From Bacteroidota bacterium (lineage in GTDB: Bacteria > Bacteroidota > Bacteroidia > Chitinophagales > LD1), in assembly GCA_947478005.1 (NCBI GenBank), contig CANJVG010000016.1:1-40456 (forward strand): a stretch of DNA of 40,456 nucleotides, written 5' to 3'. Positions 25,256 to 33,587 of the stretch are shown in pieces. Under the pieces are notes generated by a model. The model had not been told where the DNA came from and ran no database searches. It worked only from the letters and a program-made list of their open reading frames with translations. The translations under genes were made by a program, and so were the position numbers. Within the stretch, counting starts at the first letter, position 1; each line of letters starts with the position of its first letter.

Positions 25256-26059
25256 TCACTTTTTCAAACAAAATTTTCGGAAGGCAACCAACTTGTTGGT
25301 ATTTATCCAATCTACTTTGGCATCCAATAGCACTTTCCATGTTTTTGGATTGTCGGGGATGTGATAGAACCGAATTTGTTTGTTTATTTCATGACTGGCT
25401 GTAACCAGTGAGTCTAACTTTGCCTTTTGACAAGCAGGCATCGTTCCAATTCCAATCCAGCTGAAGTAGCTTTCCCAGGCACTGCTGTATCGAGTGCACA
25501 CTTTCGATGCGTTGTTATCGGACATGCTTTGAATGTTACCATCCAAAGTTGCCACGCTTGAGTCTTCTTTCAACAGAGCACTTTGTGGGCTGCTACCCGA
25601 AATTAAAATATTGATAGCGCGCTGACCAATAACCGAATCATGACGGTAAACGGTAATTAAGTTTTCGTAGTTTTTTAAAATCTTCTTCAATTGCTCGTAG
25701 GTTTCTGTGCCATCTGTTTTGAAATCAATCATAAAGATAACGGGCGTATCAAAACCTTTGTACACTGTTCCTCCGTTCTGAGTAATTACTTTTTTAATAG
25801 GTTCCAGGTACAACTGCTCAATTGTTTTCTTGAGGTCAAGGCCAACCGGTATGTGCGACACTATCAATTTCCCCTTGTGCAGAAAGACATCTATTTCTAT
25901 ACTGGTATAACCATTTTCCAACGCCTGAAACAAAGGACGGGCGTGGGTGTAATCATTGTGTGCATGACCACGCAATAGGAGAGGAGCCACCTGAGCGTCC
26001 ACTTTAGTGAAGGTGAAAAATGTATAAATAACAAGAACTAAAAACGATATTCTCAACAA
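25256..26059 (-). CDS. Exported PI-PLC/glycerophosphodiester phosphodiesterase-like protein
   Basis: A 267-residue TIM-barrel-type phosphodiesterase with a signal peptide (LRISFLVLVIYTFFTFTKVDAQ). The active-site opening RGHAHNDYTHARPLFQALENGYTSIEIDVFLHKGKLIVSH matches the HAHNDY family: His, Asp and Glu-Asp for metal binding, and the second His in VSH. Later strands are VIFMIDFK and AKVDWINTN. It probably cleaves a phosphodiester lipid head group or a related substrate in the periplasm; no substrate can be assigned. The start is TTG at 26059, since no in-frame ATG lies upstream before a stop. Same strand as tsaE and ald. Confidence 0.86.
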   Translation of the reverse strand: MLRISFLVLVIYTFFTFTKVDAQVAPLLLRGHAHNDYTHARPLFQALENGYTSIEIDVFLHKGKLIVSHIPVGLDLKKTIEQLYLEPIKKVITQNGGTVYKGFDTPVIFMIDFKTDGTETYEQLKKILKNYENLITVYRHDSVIGQRAINILISGSSPQSALLKEDSSVATLDGNIQSMSDNNASKVCTRYSSAWESYFSWIGIGTMPACQKAKLDSLVTASHEINKQIRFYHIPDNPKTWKVLLDAKVDWINTNKLVAFRKFCLKK

Positions 26060-26090
26060 AAAAATGGTTTTGCGCGCGAAGGTAGGATTT

Positions 26091-26359
26091 TAAAGGACGG
26101 GTAAAACAGGTTTACAAACTGCCGGTTGTGGCTTTTAGAGCCCCTGGCCCTAAACTTTTAAAAAGTGCACGTATTGTTTAACTTAAACTGCAACTTGTAC
26201 AGCCAATTTTCCATTGGTAAATTCAGTCAAAAATGGCCAAAAATGAATGATTATAAGCTTTTAAAAAGGCACAACCTTTTTGTTGTAACCAACAAGTGAA
26301 ACCTTTTCAAAGTGGAGGGCGTAAAGGAAAACATCAGGCATTTATTTAAAACAGAAATC
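26091..26359 (+). promoter_or_regulatory. AT-rich upstream region with direct repeats and palindromes
   Basis: The 270-bp region between divergent genes holds CTTTTAAAAAGTGCAC (26155-26170) and CTTTTAAAAAGGCAC (26258-26272), which differ by one inserted base, 103 bp apart. Between them are a palindrome GTTTAACTTAAAC (26176-26188) and CCAATTTTCCATTGG. These look like binding sites for the downstream secreted protein gene, but no regulator can be named. Confidence 0.4.
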
Positions 26360-27217
26360 ATGAAAAAAGTTTACACCATAATCGCGGCAGTTCTTTCGCT
26401 TTCAAGCGCAAATGCTGAAACCTTCAAAGTAGGATCTGGAAAGTGGACGGACGCTGCAGTTTGGGGCGGTCACTATGCGGGAGCTACAGTAAAGGCAGAA
26501 GATGTGGTAATCATTACCGGTCAAATAACTTTGAACACAGCCATTGTAGTAGAAGGAACATTGCAAATTGAAAAAGGTGCGGGCATGGTGGGCATGAAAG
26601 ATATGATGGTGACCAAGAGCGGCAAGTTTGTAAACAACGGTAACACGGTGTTGAAAAGAATCATCAACGAAGGCACTATCAATAACAATCAGATAATGGA
26701 AGCTATCCTTGACATTGACAACAGAGGCGATATCAATAACAACAACAACATGGTGGCCGGTAACAGTTTCTCTAATATTAGCGGTGATGCAGCCGGCAAA
26801 GGCGGTGCATACTATATAAACAACAATGTGTCTTCTTCTCCAACTGCTAAGTTTGGCAAAGATGTAAAGGTGTTTGCGGGCAATATGATGGAAACAGTAT
26901 CTGCTCCTTCACCACTTAATTTAGATGCTATTGTTATTTCAAACTGTGTGATTTTGAATGTAACCAATCCTTCGAAGGTGGATGTAACTAACTTCTCTAT
27001 AGAAAAAAGCAGCGATGGACAGAACTTTTCTTTCGTGAAAATGATTTCGAATAGTGGTAGAAATGCAGAATCGGCAATGACTTATACCGATACTAAAATC
27101 AACAGCAACTTAACTTACTACCGTGTAAAGGCAATCAGCGCTAACGGAACTGAAACTACCTTGCCGTTGGCTACTGTAAAGGCACCTGTTACTTACAGCT
27201 ACGCAATGGCATTCTAA
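26360..27217 (+). CDS. Secreted G8-like/beta-helical protein
   Basis: A 285-residue protein from the ATG at 26360 (signal peptide MKKVYTIIAAVLSLSSANA; the track start adds 16 residues). Residues about 22-100 look like a G8 domain: GSGKWTDAAVWGG, DVVIITGQITLNT, EGTLQIEKGAG. A right-handed beta-helix-like Asn-rich part follows (NNGNTVLKRIINEGTINNNQIME, INNNNN). Residues 205-280 resemble an fn3/secreted C-terminal module (FSIEKSSDGQNFSFVKMI ... YTDTKINSNLTYYRVKA). I see no T9SS type A sorting domain; the end is VTYSYAMAF. Export by Sec is likely, and the final location and role are unknown. A terminator follows. Confidence 0.78.
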   Translation: MKKVYTIIAAVLSLSSANAETFKVGSGKWTDAAVWGGHYAGATVKAEDVVIITGQITLNTAIVVEGTLQIEKGAGMVGMKDMMVTKSGKFVNNGNTVLKRIINEGTINNNQIMEAILDIDNRGDINNNNNMVAGNSFSNISGDAAGKGGAYYINNNVSSSPTAKFGKDVKVFAGNMMETVSAPSPLNLDAIVISNCVILNVTNPSKVDVTNFSIEKSSDGQNFSFVKMISNSGRNAESAMTYTDTKINSNLTYYRVKAISANGTETTLPLATVKAPVTYSYAMAF

Positions 27218-27244
27218 AATAATTGGTTGGTTACTAAGGTGAAG

Positions 27245-27272
27245 AGCGAGTCCTACGGGGCTCGCTTTTTTG
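27245..27272 (+). terminator. Rho-independent terminator
   Basis: AGCGAG(TCC) ... (GGGG)CTCGCT followed by TTTTT, beginning 27 bp after the stop of the G8-like gene. A clear stem plus T-run. Confidence 0.85.
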
Positions 27273-27371
27273 CGTTGGGTAATTCGTCATATTCTGCTCT
27301 TAGCAGTTTCTTAGTTATAATACGATATTAGAAGAGCCTGAGAATAATCACCCTAATGGGGGATAAATTGA

Positions 27372-27404
27372 TTTGTTTAATTCAGGCTGGATTGCCTACT
27401 TTTG
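27372..27404 (+). promoter_or_regulatory. Bacteroidota-type promoter for the C10 protease
   Basis: TTTG at 27372-27375 and TACTTTTG at 27397-27404 are separated by 21 bp, matching the TTTG-N19-21-TAnnTTTG consensus. The predicted start of transcription is about 7 bp later, leaving a leader of some 35-40 bases before the ATG at 27449. This is the best promoter in the window. Confidence 0.7.
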
Positions 27405-27448
27405 TTTTATATTTATCCAATCCTTTTATTTTACTAAAAAACATCGTC

Positions 27449-30025
27449 ATGAAAAAAATCTACGCTTTCAGTTTCATGCTTTTCTTTTCAACGCTCTTCA
27501 TTTTTGCTAAGGATGTTGATTTGAGCTATGCTACGCAGGTGGCTAAGAACTTTTACCTGCAAAATACTCACAGTAATGAAACGGAAGTTTCGTTGCATTT
27601 AATTTACTCCTGCAAAACAAACGATCATGTTGGACGAACCAGCGATGGCAAGCCCGTGTACTACATCTTTGATGCCGATGGCAACAAAGGGTTTGTTATC
27701 GTTTCGGGTGATGATTTGGTAGAGCCGGTGTTGGGCTATAGTACTACAGGCCGCTTTACCATCGATAACCTGGCTCCCGCCACTCAAAAGTGGATGAAGA
27801 ACTATGAGCAGCAGATAGTTTTCGTTAAAGAAAACGTAACTGAAACCACTCCGGCCATTACTGCAAAATGGCAGAACTACTACAATAATGTGCAGCTGCA
27901 AAGTGGCTCGCGGGCCACCAATGCGGTGAGTCCTCTATGTGCTACTACGTGGAATCAGAATCCTTTTGAAAATGAAATGTGTCCGCTTGACAACGGTCAA
28001 CACGCGGTAACCGGATGTGTGGCTACGGCTATGGCGCAAATTATGAAGTTCTGGAATTATCCAACACAGGGTGTAGGTAATCACTCTTACAATGAGCCTC
28101 ACTTCGGCTCGCTGTCAGCTAATTTTGGTAACACGACTTACAACTGGGGCGCTATGCCGAATAACCTCACCAGCAGCAACAGCGCTGTTGCTTTGTTAAT
28201 GTCGCATTGTGGTATTTCGGTGGATATGAATTATAGCACACAAGGTAGTTACGCTTGGGTGGTTGCTAGCAACAGTCCTGTCTGCGCACAAAACTCTTAC
28301 AAAGATTACTTTGGTTATGATCCTGCCACTATTCAGGGTTTAGACAGACCAAACTACTCGGATCAGCAGTGGATTAGCATGATAAAGGGCGAGCTGGATG
28401 CCAACAGACCCCTGCAATATGCCGGTGCCGGTGGAGGTGGCGGTCATACTTGGGTGTGCGATGGGTATGATGCCAACGATTTTTTTCACATGAACTGGGG
28501 ATGGGGTGGCAACAGCGATGGTAACTTTTCGCTGGCTAACTTGGACCCTTCTTCCCTGGGTACCGGTGGTGGTTCGGGAGGCTTTAACAGTCAGCAGCAG
28601 ATAGTAATTGGTATTAAGCCGCTTGGTGGTGGAGGAGGGGGAGGAACGATTAATCAGGGAGGTATGGTGTTGCATGCCGCGACTACTGTTTCGGCTAATC
28701 CGTTTGTAACCGGCAATTCATTTAGTGTAAATGCCGAAATCGCTAACACCGGCACGGCTTCGTTTAGTGGTTATCTTGCTGCAGGTATCTTCAACAGCAA
28801 CGGAGTTTTTCAATCTTTTGTTCAGGAACTTTCCGGTCAATCTTTGCAAAACGGTTTCTATAACACATTTACCTTTACCACCGGTGCGCTTCAGTTGATA
28901 CCGGGTGTATATTCCATCGGTATTTATTATCAAAATGGCAGCAATCAGTATTCACTGGTAGATGCAGGCGCGTTCTATAATCCTGTAACTTTTACCGTTA
29001 CGGGCGCTTACAGCGATATTCAAATGGCGGGCAACACAACCGTAACGCCCTCCACTATTGTAAAAGGTCAGCCGTTTAATATAGCTACTGCCATCGGTAA
29101 TGCCGGATTGAGCAGTGCGACCGGCTGGTTGGATGCTTCTCTTTACGATTTGGATGGGAATTTTGTGGTCGACATAAAGGAGAATCAAGGCACTTTAGCG
29201 GCACAGACTTCTTACAATGTTCAGTTTTCTTCTACCGGATTAAATGTAGCTCCGGGTACTTACTACATTGCTTTTTTCTCGACACCTGACCAGAATAACT
29301 ATTCCTTGGTTTACACTACTTCTTACCCAAATCCGGTGCTTGTAAATATTGTAGAAGCTGCTCTATCGCCTGACGTGTATGAGAACAACAATACCGAAGG
29401 TGCTCCGGCTGTCTTGCCGGTGAACTTTAGTGGTAACAATGCTACCGTAAATACGGCAGGTTCTAATATGCATATCGGTACCGACTACGATTATTATCAA
29501 ATTAACCTGCCGGGTGGAACGAACTATGCCATAACCGCCAGTTTGTTGGATAAATACAATGCCGGTGGCGGCAATTATTCAAATGATGCAGTTTTTAGCT
29601 ATAGCGTAAACGGTGGCGGATGGAGCTCTGTGTATGATGATGTGATGCCGGGCCCTATTACCGTAATTGGCGGAGGCAACGTTAAGTTCTTTCTGGCCGA
29701 TTATTTTCAAGGCTCGGTGGGCACTTATCAATTCAACATGGACATTGCCCGCGGCAACAACCTCGGTGTAAATGATATTTCGGCCAACAAAATTCATGTT
29801 TTCCCTAATCCGGCTAAGGAAGAAGTATTTGTAGATGCCGGTGATGCAAACGGGGACTACACCTTGTCTCTTTATAATAAATTGGGCGAAGTGGTGAAGG
29901 ATATGAATGGAAGTTTCTCGAACAGTTTGGTGAAGGTGAGTCTAAGCGCTTTGCCTGCCGGCATTTATCAACTGCAATTGAAAACCGACAAAGGATTGGC
30001 TACTTCTAAAATTGTGGTGCAGTAA
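27449..30025 (+). CDS. T9SS-exported C10 family cysteine peptidase (streptopain-like)
   Basis: A secreted protease of 858 residues. The signal peptide is MKKIYAFSFMLFFSTLFIFAKD. A propeptide (about 20-160) contains YYIFDADGNKGFVIVSGDDLVEPVLGYS, typical of SpeB/InpA pro-regions. In the catalytic domain, Cys190 lies in GCVATAMAQIMKFWNYP and His333 in GGHTWVCDGYD, followed by FHMNWGWGG. Two CARDB-like adhesion repeats, a PPC-like module (YENNNTEGAPAV ... GTDYDYYQINLPGG) and a T9SS type A sorting domain (HVFPNPAKEEVFV ... LSALPAGIYQLQL) end the protein. It is probably surface-attached or released after processing. A dedicated promoter and terminator make it a single-gene unit. Confidence 0.94.
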   Translation: MKKIYAFSFMLFFSTLFIFAKDVDLSYATQVAKNFYLQNTHSNETEVSLHLIYSCKTNDHVGRTSDGKPVYYIFDADGNKGFVIVSGDDLVEPVLGYSTTGRFTIDNLAPATQKWMKNYEQQIVFVKENVTETTPAITAKWQNYYNNVQLQSGSRATNAVSPLCATTWNQNPFENEMCPLDNGQHAVTGCVATAMAQIMKFWNYPTQGVGNHSYNEPHFGSLSANFGNTTYNWGAMPNNLTSSNSAVALLMSHCGISVDMNYSTQGSYAWVVASNSPVCAQNSYKDYFGYDPATIQGLDRPNYSDQQWISMIKGELDANRPLQYAGAGGGGGHTWVCDGYDANDFFHMNWGWGGNSDGNFSLANLDPSSLGTGGGSGGFNSQQQIVIGIKPLGGGGGGGTINQGGMVLHAATTVSANPFVTGNSFSVNAEIANTGTASFSGYLAAGIFNSNGVFQSFVQELSGQSLQNGFYNTFTFTTGALQLIPGVYSIGIYYQNGSNQYSLVDAGAFYNPVTFTVTGAYSDIQMAGNTTVTPSTIVKGQPFNIATAIGNAGLSSATGWLDASLYDLDGNFVVDIKENQGTLAAQTSYNVQFSSTGLNVAPGTYYIAFFSTPDQNNYSLVYTTSYPNPVLVNIVEAALSPDVYENNNTEGAPAVLPVNFSGNNATVNTAGSNMHIGTDYDYYQINLPGGTNYAITASLLDKYNAGGGNYSNDAVFSYSVNGGGWSSVYDDVMPGPITVIGGGNVKFFLADYFQGSVGTYQFNMDIARGNNLGVNDISANKIHVFPNPAKEEVFVDAGDANGDYTLSLYNKLGEVVKDMNGSFSNSLVKVSLSALPAGIYQLQLKTDKGLATSKIVVQ

Positions 30026-30035
30026 TTTGTTTTTG

Positions 30036-30082
30036 AACCCGCCACTAAAATCAATTCAATTTTAGTGGCGGGTTTCTTGTTT
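30036..30082 (+). terminator. Rho-independent terminator
   Basis: A perfect 16-bp stem AACCCGCCACTAAAAT / ATTTTAGTGGCGGGTT with a 7-base loop, 10 bp after the protease stop, followed by a T/C-rich tail. Confidence 0.9.
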
Positions 30083-30119
30083 CTTCCCTATCCCGTTTAT
30101 GTTTTTAAAATACAAGGCC

Positions 30120-30608
30120 ATGAAAAAGATAACCATCCTTTTTACCACAGTTTCTTTCATCCTGTTTATGGGATGCAAAACCAAGCAGGCTGCTACCACC
30201 ACCAGCCAAAGCAGCGAATCGGCTGTGGTGTATAAAACTAAGGCCGACTACAGCAAGTATGTTCCTGTAATTTTGGATGAACGTAAAACCGCCATTGTCA
30301 GCTATCCTTCTCCCAAGGATGTTTTCTATCGGGGTAAGCTGGCCTATCCTTTGGCGCTCGATAATAATTATTGGCTCGATAACCGGGGCATTGGCCCTCA
30401 TGCTGCTTTCCTCAAGCTGACCTACGAAGAATATTCCAAGCTTAACGAAGCTCCTAAGCTGAACGAACTGATGAATATGATTTTAGAACGAGACCCTTTT
30501 ACCGAAATTTATAACCTCGGGGCGCGCAGTCAGTTTGCCCATGAAGCGGCCGAAATCAACAAGCTGATTAAGAATGACGGCCTGAAGAATTTCACGCGAA
30601 TTAAATAA
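30120..30608 (+). CDS. Hypothetical lipoprotein
   Basis: From the ATG at 30120 a 162-residue protein begins with a lipoprotein signal (MKKITILFTTVSFILFMGC). A Thr/Ser/Gln linker (KTKQAATTTSQSSES) follows, then a globular domain with YVPVILDERKTAIVSYPSPKDVFYRGKLAYPLALDNNYWLDNRGIGPHAAFLKLTYEEY. It ends in helices (AHEAAEINKLIKNDGLKNFTRIK). It is likely a periplasmic or outer-membrane lipoprotein. I do not recognise the domain. Between the terminator after the protease and queE it stands alone. Confidence 0.78.
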   Translation: MKKITILFTTVSFILFMGCKTKQAATTTSQSSESAVVYKTKADYSKYVPVILDERKTAIVSYPSPKDVFYRGKLAYPLALDNNYWLDNRGIGPHAAFLKLTYEEYSKLNEAPKLNELMNMILERDPFTEIYNLGARSQFAHEAAEINKLIKNDGLKNFTRIK

Positions 30609-30722
30609 CCCTCGACTTCGGTTTCTGTTTTCGTGGCTTGCTGTACTGAATAGCATCTACTCCTCCCTATTTTGTTGATATTCATTGCCGCGGTTTAGCG
30701 CTAATATTTTCATTTTGCATCC

Positions 30723-31343
30723 GTGAGTAAAACCTATAAATATTCCACCGAGCTGCCGTTGATGGAGCATTTCTACACGGTGCAGGGGGAAGGCTACCAT
30801 CAGGGCAAAGCCTCCTATTTTGTGCGCCTCGGTGGTTGCGATATTGGCTGCGTTTGGTGCGATGTAAAGGACAGTTGGGTGGCCGAAAACTTCCCCGCAA
30901 CTCCGGTGGAAGAAATTGTGAACCATGTGGCCGAAACCGGAGCTAGGATTTGTGTGCTCACAGGTGGCGAACCTATGATGCACGATTTGGAGCCCTTCAC
31001 CACAGCTTTGCACGCGCGCGGTATAATGGCGAATGTGGAAACTTCGGGCGCTTATCCCATCACCGGAAACTGGGATTGGATTTGTGTGTCACCCAAACGC
31101 TTCAAGTTGCCTTGTGAGGAAAGTTTAAAACTGGCAAGCGAATTGAAAGTAGTTATCTTTCACAAGAATGATTTCCGCCTGGCCGAAGAATATGAAGCGA
31201 AAGTGAGCAAGGGCTGTAAGCTCTACCTGCAACCCGAATGGAGCAAGGAGCAGGAAATGTTGCAGCTGATGATTGACTTTGTGAAACAAAACCAGCAGTG
31301 GGAGATTTCCTTGCAGATACATAAGTATATGAATATCCCGTAG
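30723..31343 (+). CDS. queE: 7-carboxy-7-deazaguanine synthase
   Basis: A radical SAM enzyme that contracts the ring of 6-carboxy-tetrahydropterin to form 7-carboxy-7-deazaguanine, the precursor of preQ0 and queuosine. The 206-residue chain shows EHFYTVQGEGYHQGKASYFVRLGGCDIGCVWCD, containing the CxxxCxxC iron-sulfur site, then VLTGGEPMMHD, NVETSGAYP, CVSPKRFKLP, and a final IHKYMNIP, all normal for the family. The start is GTG. No other queuosine genes are in the window and no preQ1 riboswitch is evident in the 114-bp leader region. Confidence 0.94.
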   Translation: MSKTYKYSTELPLMEHFYTVQGEGYHQGKASYFVRLGGCDIGCVWCDVKDSWVAENFPATPVEEIVNHVAETGARICVLTGGEPMMHDLEPFTTALHARGIMANVETSGAYPITGNWDWICVSPKRFKLPCEESLKLASELKVVIFHKNDFRLAEEYEAKVSKGCKLYLQPEWSKEQEMLQLMIDFVKQNQQWEISLQIHKYMNIP

Positions 31344-31381
31344 GGGAAAAACGTTGTTTGAATTTGAAATGGTGATGAATC

Positions 31382-31549
31382 AACTCGGAACGACTACGTT
31401 ACAACTTAAACTGACTATAATCTAACTTAGAACTACTACGTTACAAGTTAGAATGACGGCAATCTAAGTTAGAACTACTACGTTCCAAGCTAGAATGACG
31501 ACATTCTAAGTTAGAATAAAGTAAATGTAACTTAGATTTATTTCGTTTT
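31382..31549. repeat. Tandem array 3: 21-bp halves in a 42-bp period
   Basis: Eight clear 21-bp halves. Two types alternate: AACTTAGAACTACTACG... and AAGTTAGAATGACGGCA..., giving a 42-bp period; three further degenerate halves seem to run on to about 31612. TCTAASTTAGA (S is C or G) is a perfect palindrome at the B/A junctions, TTCTAAGTTAGAA at the last. Every frame on both strands contains stops, so this array cannot code. It fills most of the 282 bp between queE and the PorE-like gene. Confidence 0.93.
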
Positions 31550-31625
31550 TGGTTCAAAAACCATTGTTTTTAAATAAAAATACTTCGTTTCTAATAAAAA
31601 GAACAAAATCGAATCTTACAATACC

Positions 31626-33545
31626 ATGAATACAACCACCTTCTTCTTCGTTATCGCTTTGTTTCCTGCTTTTTGCATGGCCGAAGTTATTACCAAAGAA
31701 ACCGTCAAGGGTAAAGCCAAGGATTATTTTGACCGGGCCGACCATTTCTACGCTTTCGGTAAATTGCAGCAGGCCGATTCGCTTTTACACGAAGCGGTGA
31801 AGGACAAAGACAACTTCATCGATGCCTGGATTTTCATGGGGCAGATAAACCTCGAATACCTTAAGCATTATGAAGAAGCCAAAAAAGCCTATGAAAAGGT
31901 AAAACTGTTGCAGCCCACCTACCTCAGCGATGTGGATTTTCAATTGGCTAAATGCAATATGAACCTGGGCAATTATGAAGCCGCCAAAATCCTTTTGACT
32001 TCTTTTCTGAAGCAGGAAAGGCTGGTGGCGCATGAGCGGATTGAGGCCGAAATGATGTTGCCTCACTGCGATTTTGCTATCGAGGCTATCAAACACCCTG
32101 TGCCTTTCAAGCCTGTCAACCTGGGCCCTTCTGTTAACACGGCTGATGATGAGAGTATGCCTTCGCTCACTGCCGATGGCAAGTATCTTTATTTCACCCG
32201 CCATTTCGGTCAGGGCGCTTATCAGGATGAAGACATCTTTATGTCGCTGCACACCAGCGCGGGATATGCACCCGCCACCAGTGTGGGCAGCATGATAAAC
32301 ACCGAGCAGTTTATTGAAGGCGCGCAGAACATTTCGCCCAGCGGCAAGTATTTGTTTTTTACCTCTGCCGACCGTCCCGATGGGTTGGGAAGAGCCGATT
32401 TATATATGAGCCGCAAAACGGGTGACGAATGGGAGCGCCCCAACAATATGGGAGCGCCCATTAACTCGGGCGGCTATGAAACACAGCCCTGCATTAGTGC
32501 CGATGGCAAACAGTTGTTTTTCTCGGCAGTAAAGGCCCATGGAAAAGGCGGTTCCGATATTTGGGTGAGTTATCTTAATGGTGATGGCACCTGGGGGCAA
32601 CCCGAAAACCTGGGCGACAGTATCAACACGCCTTTTAATGAAATGCGCCCGTACATGCACCCCGATGGCAACACGATCTATTTCTCTTCAGACGGATGGC
32701 CTGGCATGGGCAATTACGACCTTTTTGTAAGCCACAAGAACGAGAATGGAATGTGGGGCACCCCAGTGAACATGGGTTACCCGCTCAACACGGCTGGTGA
32801 TGAACTCGGCATGTATGTGACAGCCGATGGCGCCCATGGCTATTTCGCCAGCGAGCAGAAAGATAGCAAGGGGCAAATGGATATTTACACTTTCGACATG
32901 CCCGATGACCTTCGCCCGAATTACACGAGCTATATAAAAGGAAACGTGTTTGATAACGATAGCCGCGAACCGATCCAATCCAATGTGCAGGTATATGATT
33001 TAGAAACGGGCAAACTTTTCACCAGTTTCAGCAGCGACAAAGCGAACGGTACTTTCCTTTCCACCCTGCCTTCGGGCAAAAACTATGCGGTGGAAGTAAT
33101 GAAGGATGGCTACCTGTTTTTCTCCAAGCATATTGCTATGAAAACAACCATCTCGCGCAATCCTTTTGAAGTGGATATTCCGCTCAAGAAGATAAAGGCA
33201 GGAGAGAAGGTAGTGTTGAACAATATCTTCTTCCCATCCGAAAAAGCCGAGTTGAAGAACGAATCGTTTTCAGAGCTGGGTATCATCACCAAGATGTTGG
33301 AGAAGAATCCTTCGATGAAGATTGAAATAGGAGGCCACACCGACAACACGGGCACCGAAGAGAAGAACCAAATGCTGTCTGAAAACCGCGCAAAAACGGT
33401 GTATGATTATCTGGTTAAAAAAGGAATTGCGGCTGACAGACTTACCTATAAAGGTTATGCGGCTACTAAACCTATCGATAACAATACTACACCTGAAGGC
33501 AAAGCCCGAAATAGAAGAACAGAGTTTGTGGTTATAGCGATTTGA
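31626..33545 (+). CDS. porE: PorE-like T9SS component (TPR, PD40 propeller, CRD, OmpA_C)
   Basis: A 639-residue periplasmic/outer-membrane protein. Order of parts: signal peptide (1-19), TPR repeats (about 30-150, FDRADHFYAFGKLQQADSLLHEAV), WD40-like PD40 beta-propeller blades (about 165-430, with SADGKQLFFSA, HPDGNTIYFSSDGWPGMGNYDLF, VTADGAHGYFAS), a carboxypeptidase regulatory-like domain (about 435-520, IKGNVFDNDSREPIQSNVQVYD), and an OmpA C-terminal peptidoglycan-binding domain (about 525-639, IEIGGHTDNTG, LSENRAKTVYDYL, NRRTEFV). This exact order is that of PorE, which ties the type IX secretion system to peptidoglycan. The window's two T9SS cargo proteins fit. PorE-like paralogues exist, so the symbol is tentative. 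Confidence 0.85.
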   Translation: MNTTTFFFVIALFPAFCMAEVITKETVKGKAKDYFDRADHFYAFGKLQQADSLLHEAVKDKDNFIDAWIFMGQINLEYLKHYEEAKKAYEKVKLLQPTYLSDVDFQLAKCNMNLGNYEAAKILLTSFLKQERLVAHERIEAEMMLPHCDFAIEAIKHPVPFKPVNLGPSVNTADDESMPSLTADGKYLYFTRHFGQGAYQDEDIFMSLHTSAGYAPATSVGSMINTEQFIEGAQNISPSGKYLFFTSADRPDGLGRADLYMSRKTGDEWERPNNMGAPINSGGYETQPCISADGKQLFFSAVKAHGKGGSDIWVSYLNGDGTWGQPENLGDSINTPFNEMRPYMHPDGNTIYFSSDGWPGMGNYDLFVSHKNENGMWGTPVNMGYPLNTAGDELGMYVTADGAHGYFASEQKDSKGQMDIYTFDMPDDLRPNYTSYIKGNVFDNDSREPIQSNVQVYDLETGKLFTSFSSDKANGTFLSTLPSGKNYAVEVMKDGYLFFSKHIAMKTTISRNPFEVDIPLKKIKAGEKVVLNNIFFPSEKAELKNESFSELGIITKMLEKNPSMKIEIGGHTDNTGTEEKNQMLSENRAKTVYDYLVKKGIAADRLTYKGYAATKPIDNNTTPEGKARNRRTEFVVIAI

Positions 33546-33587
33546 GGTTGGAGCGCGGCTGTTACCATACGCTAATTCCCTCATTCG

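Noticed and set aside
30609-30722. preQ1 riboswitch upstream of queE
   Set aside because: I could not find the short hairpin plus A-rich tail pseudoknot pattern in the leader.
31382-31549. CRISPR-like array
   Set aside because: The alternate 21-bp segments are related to each other and not unique spacers.
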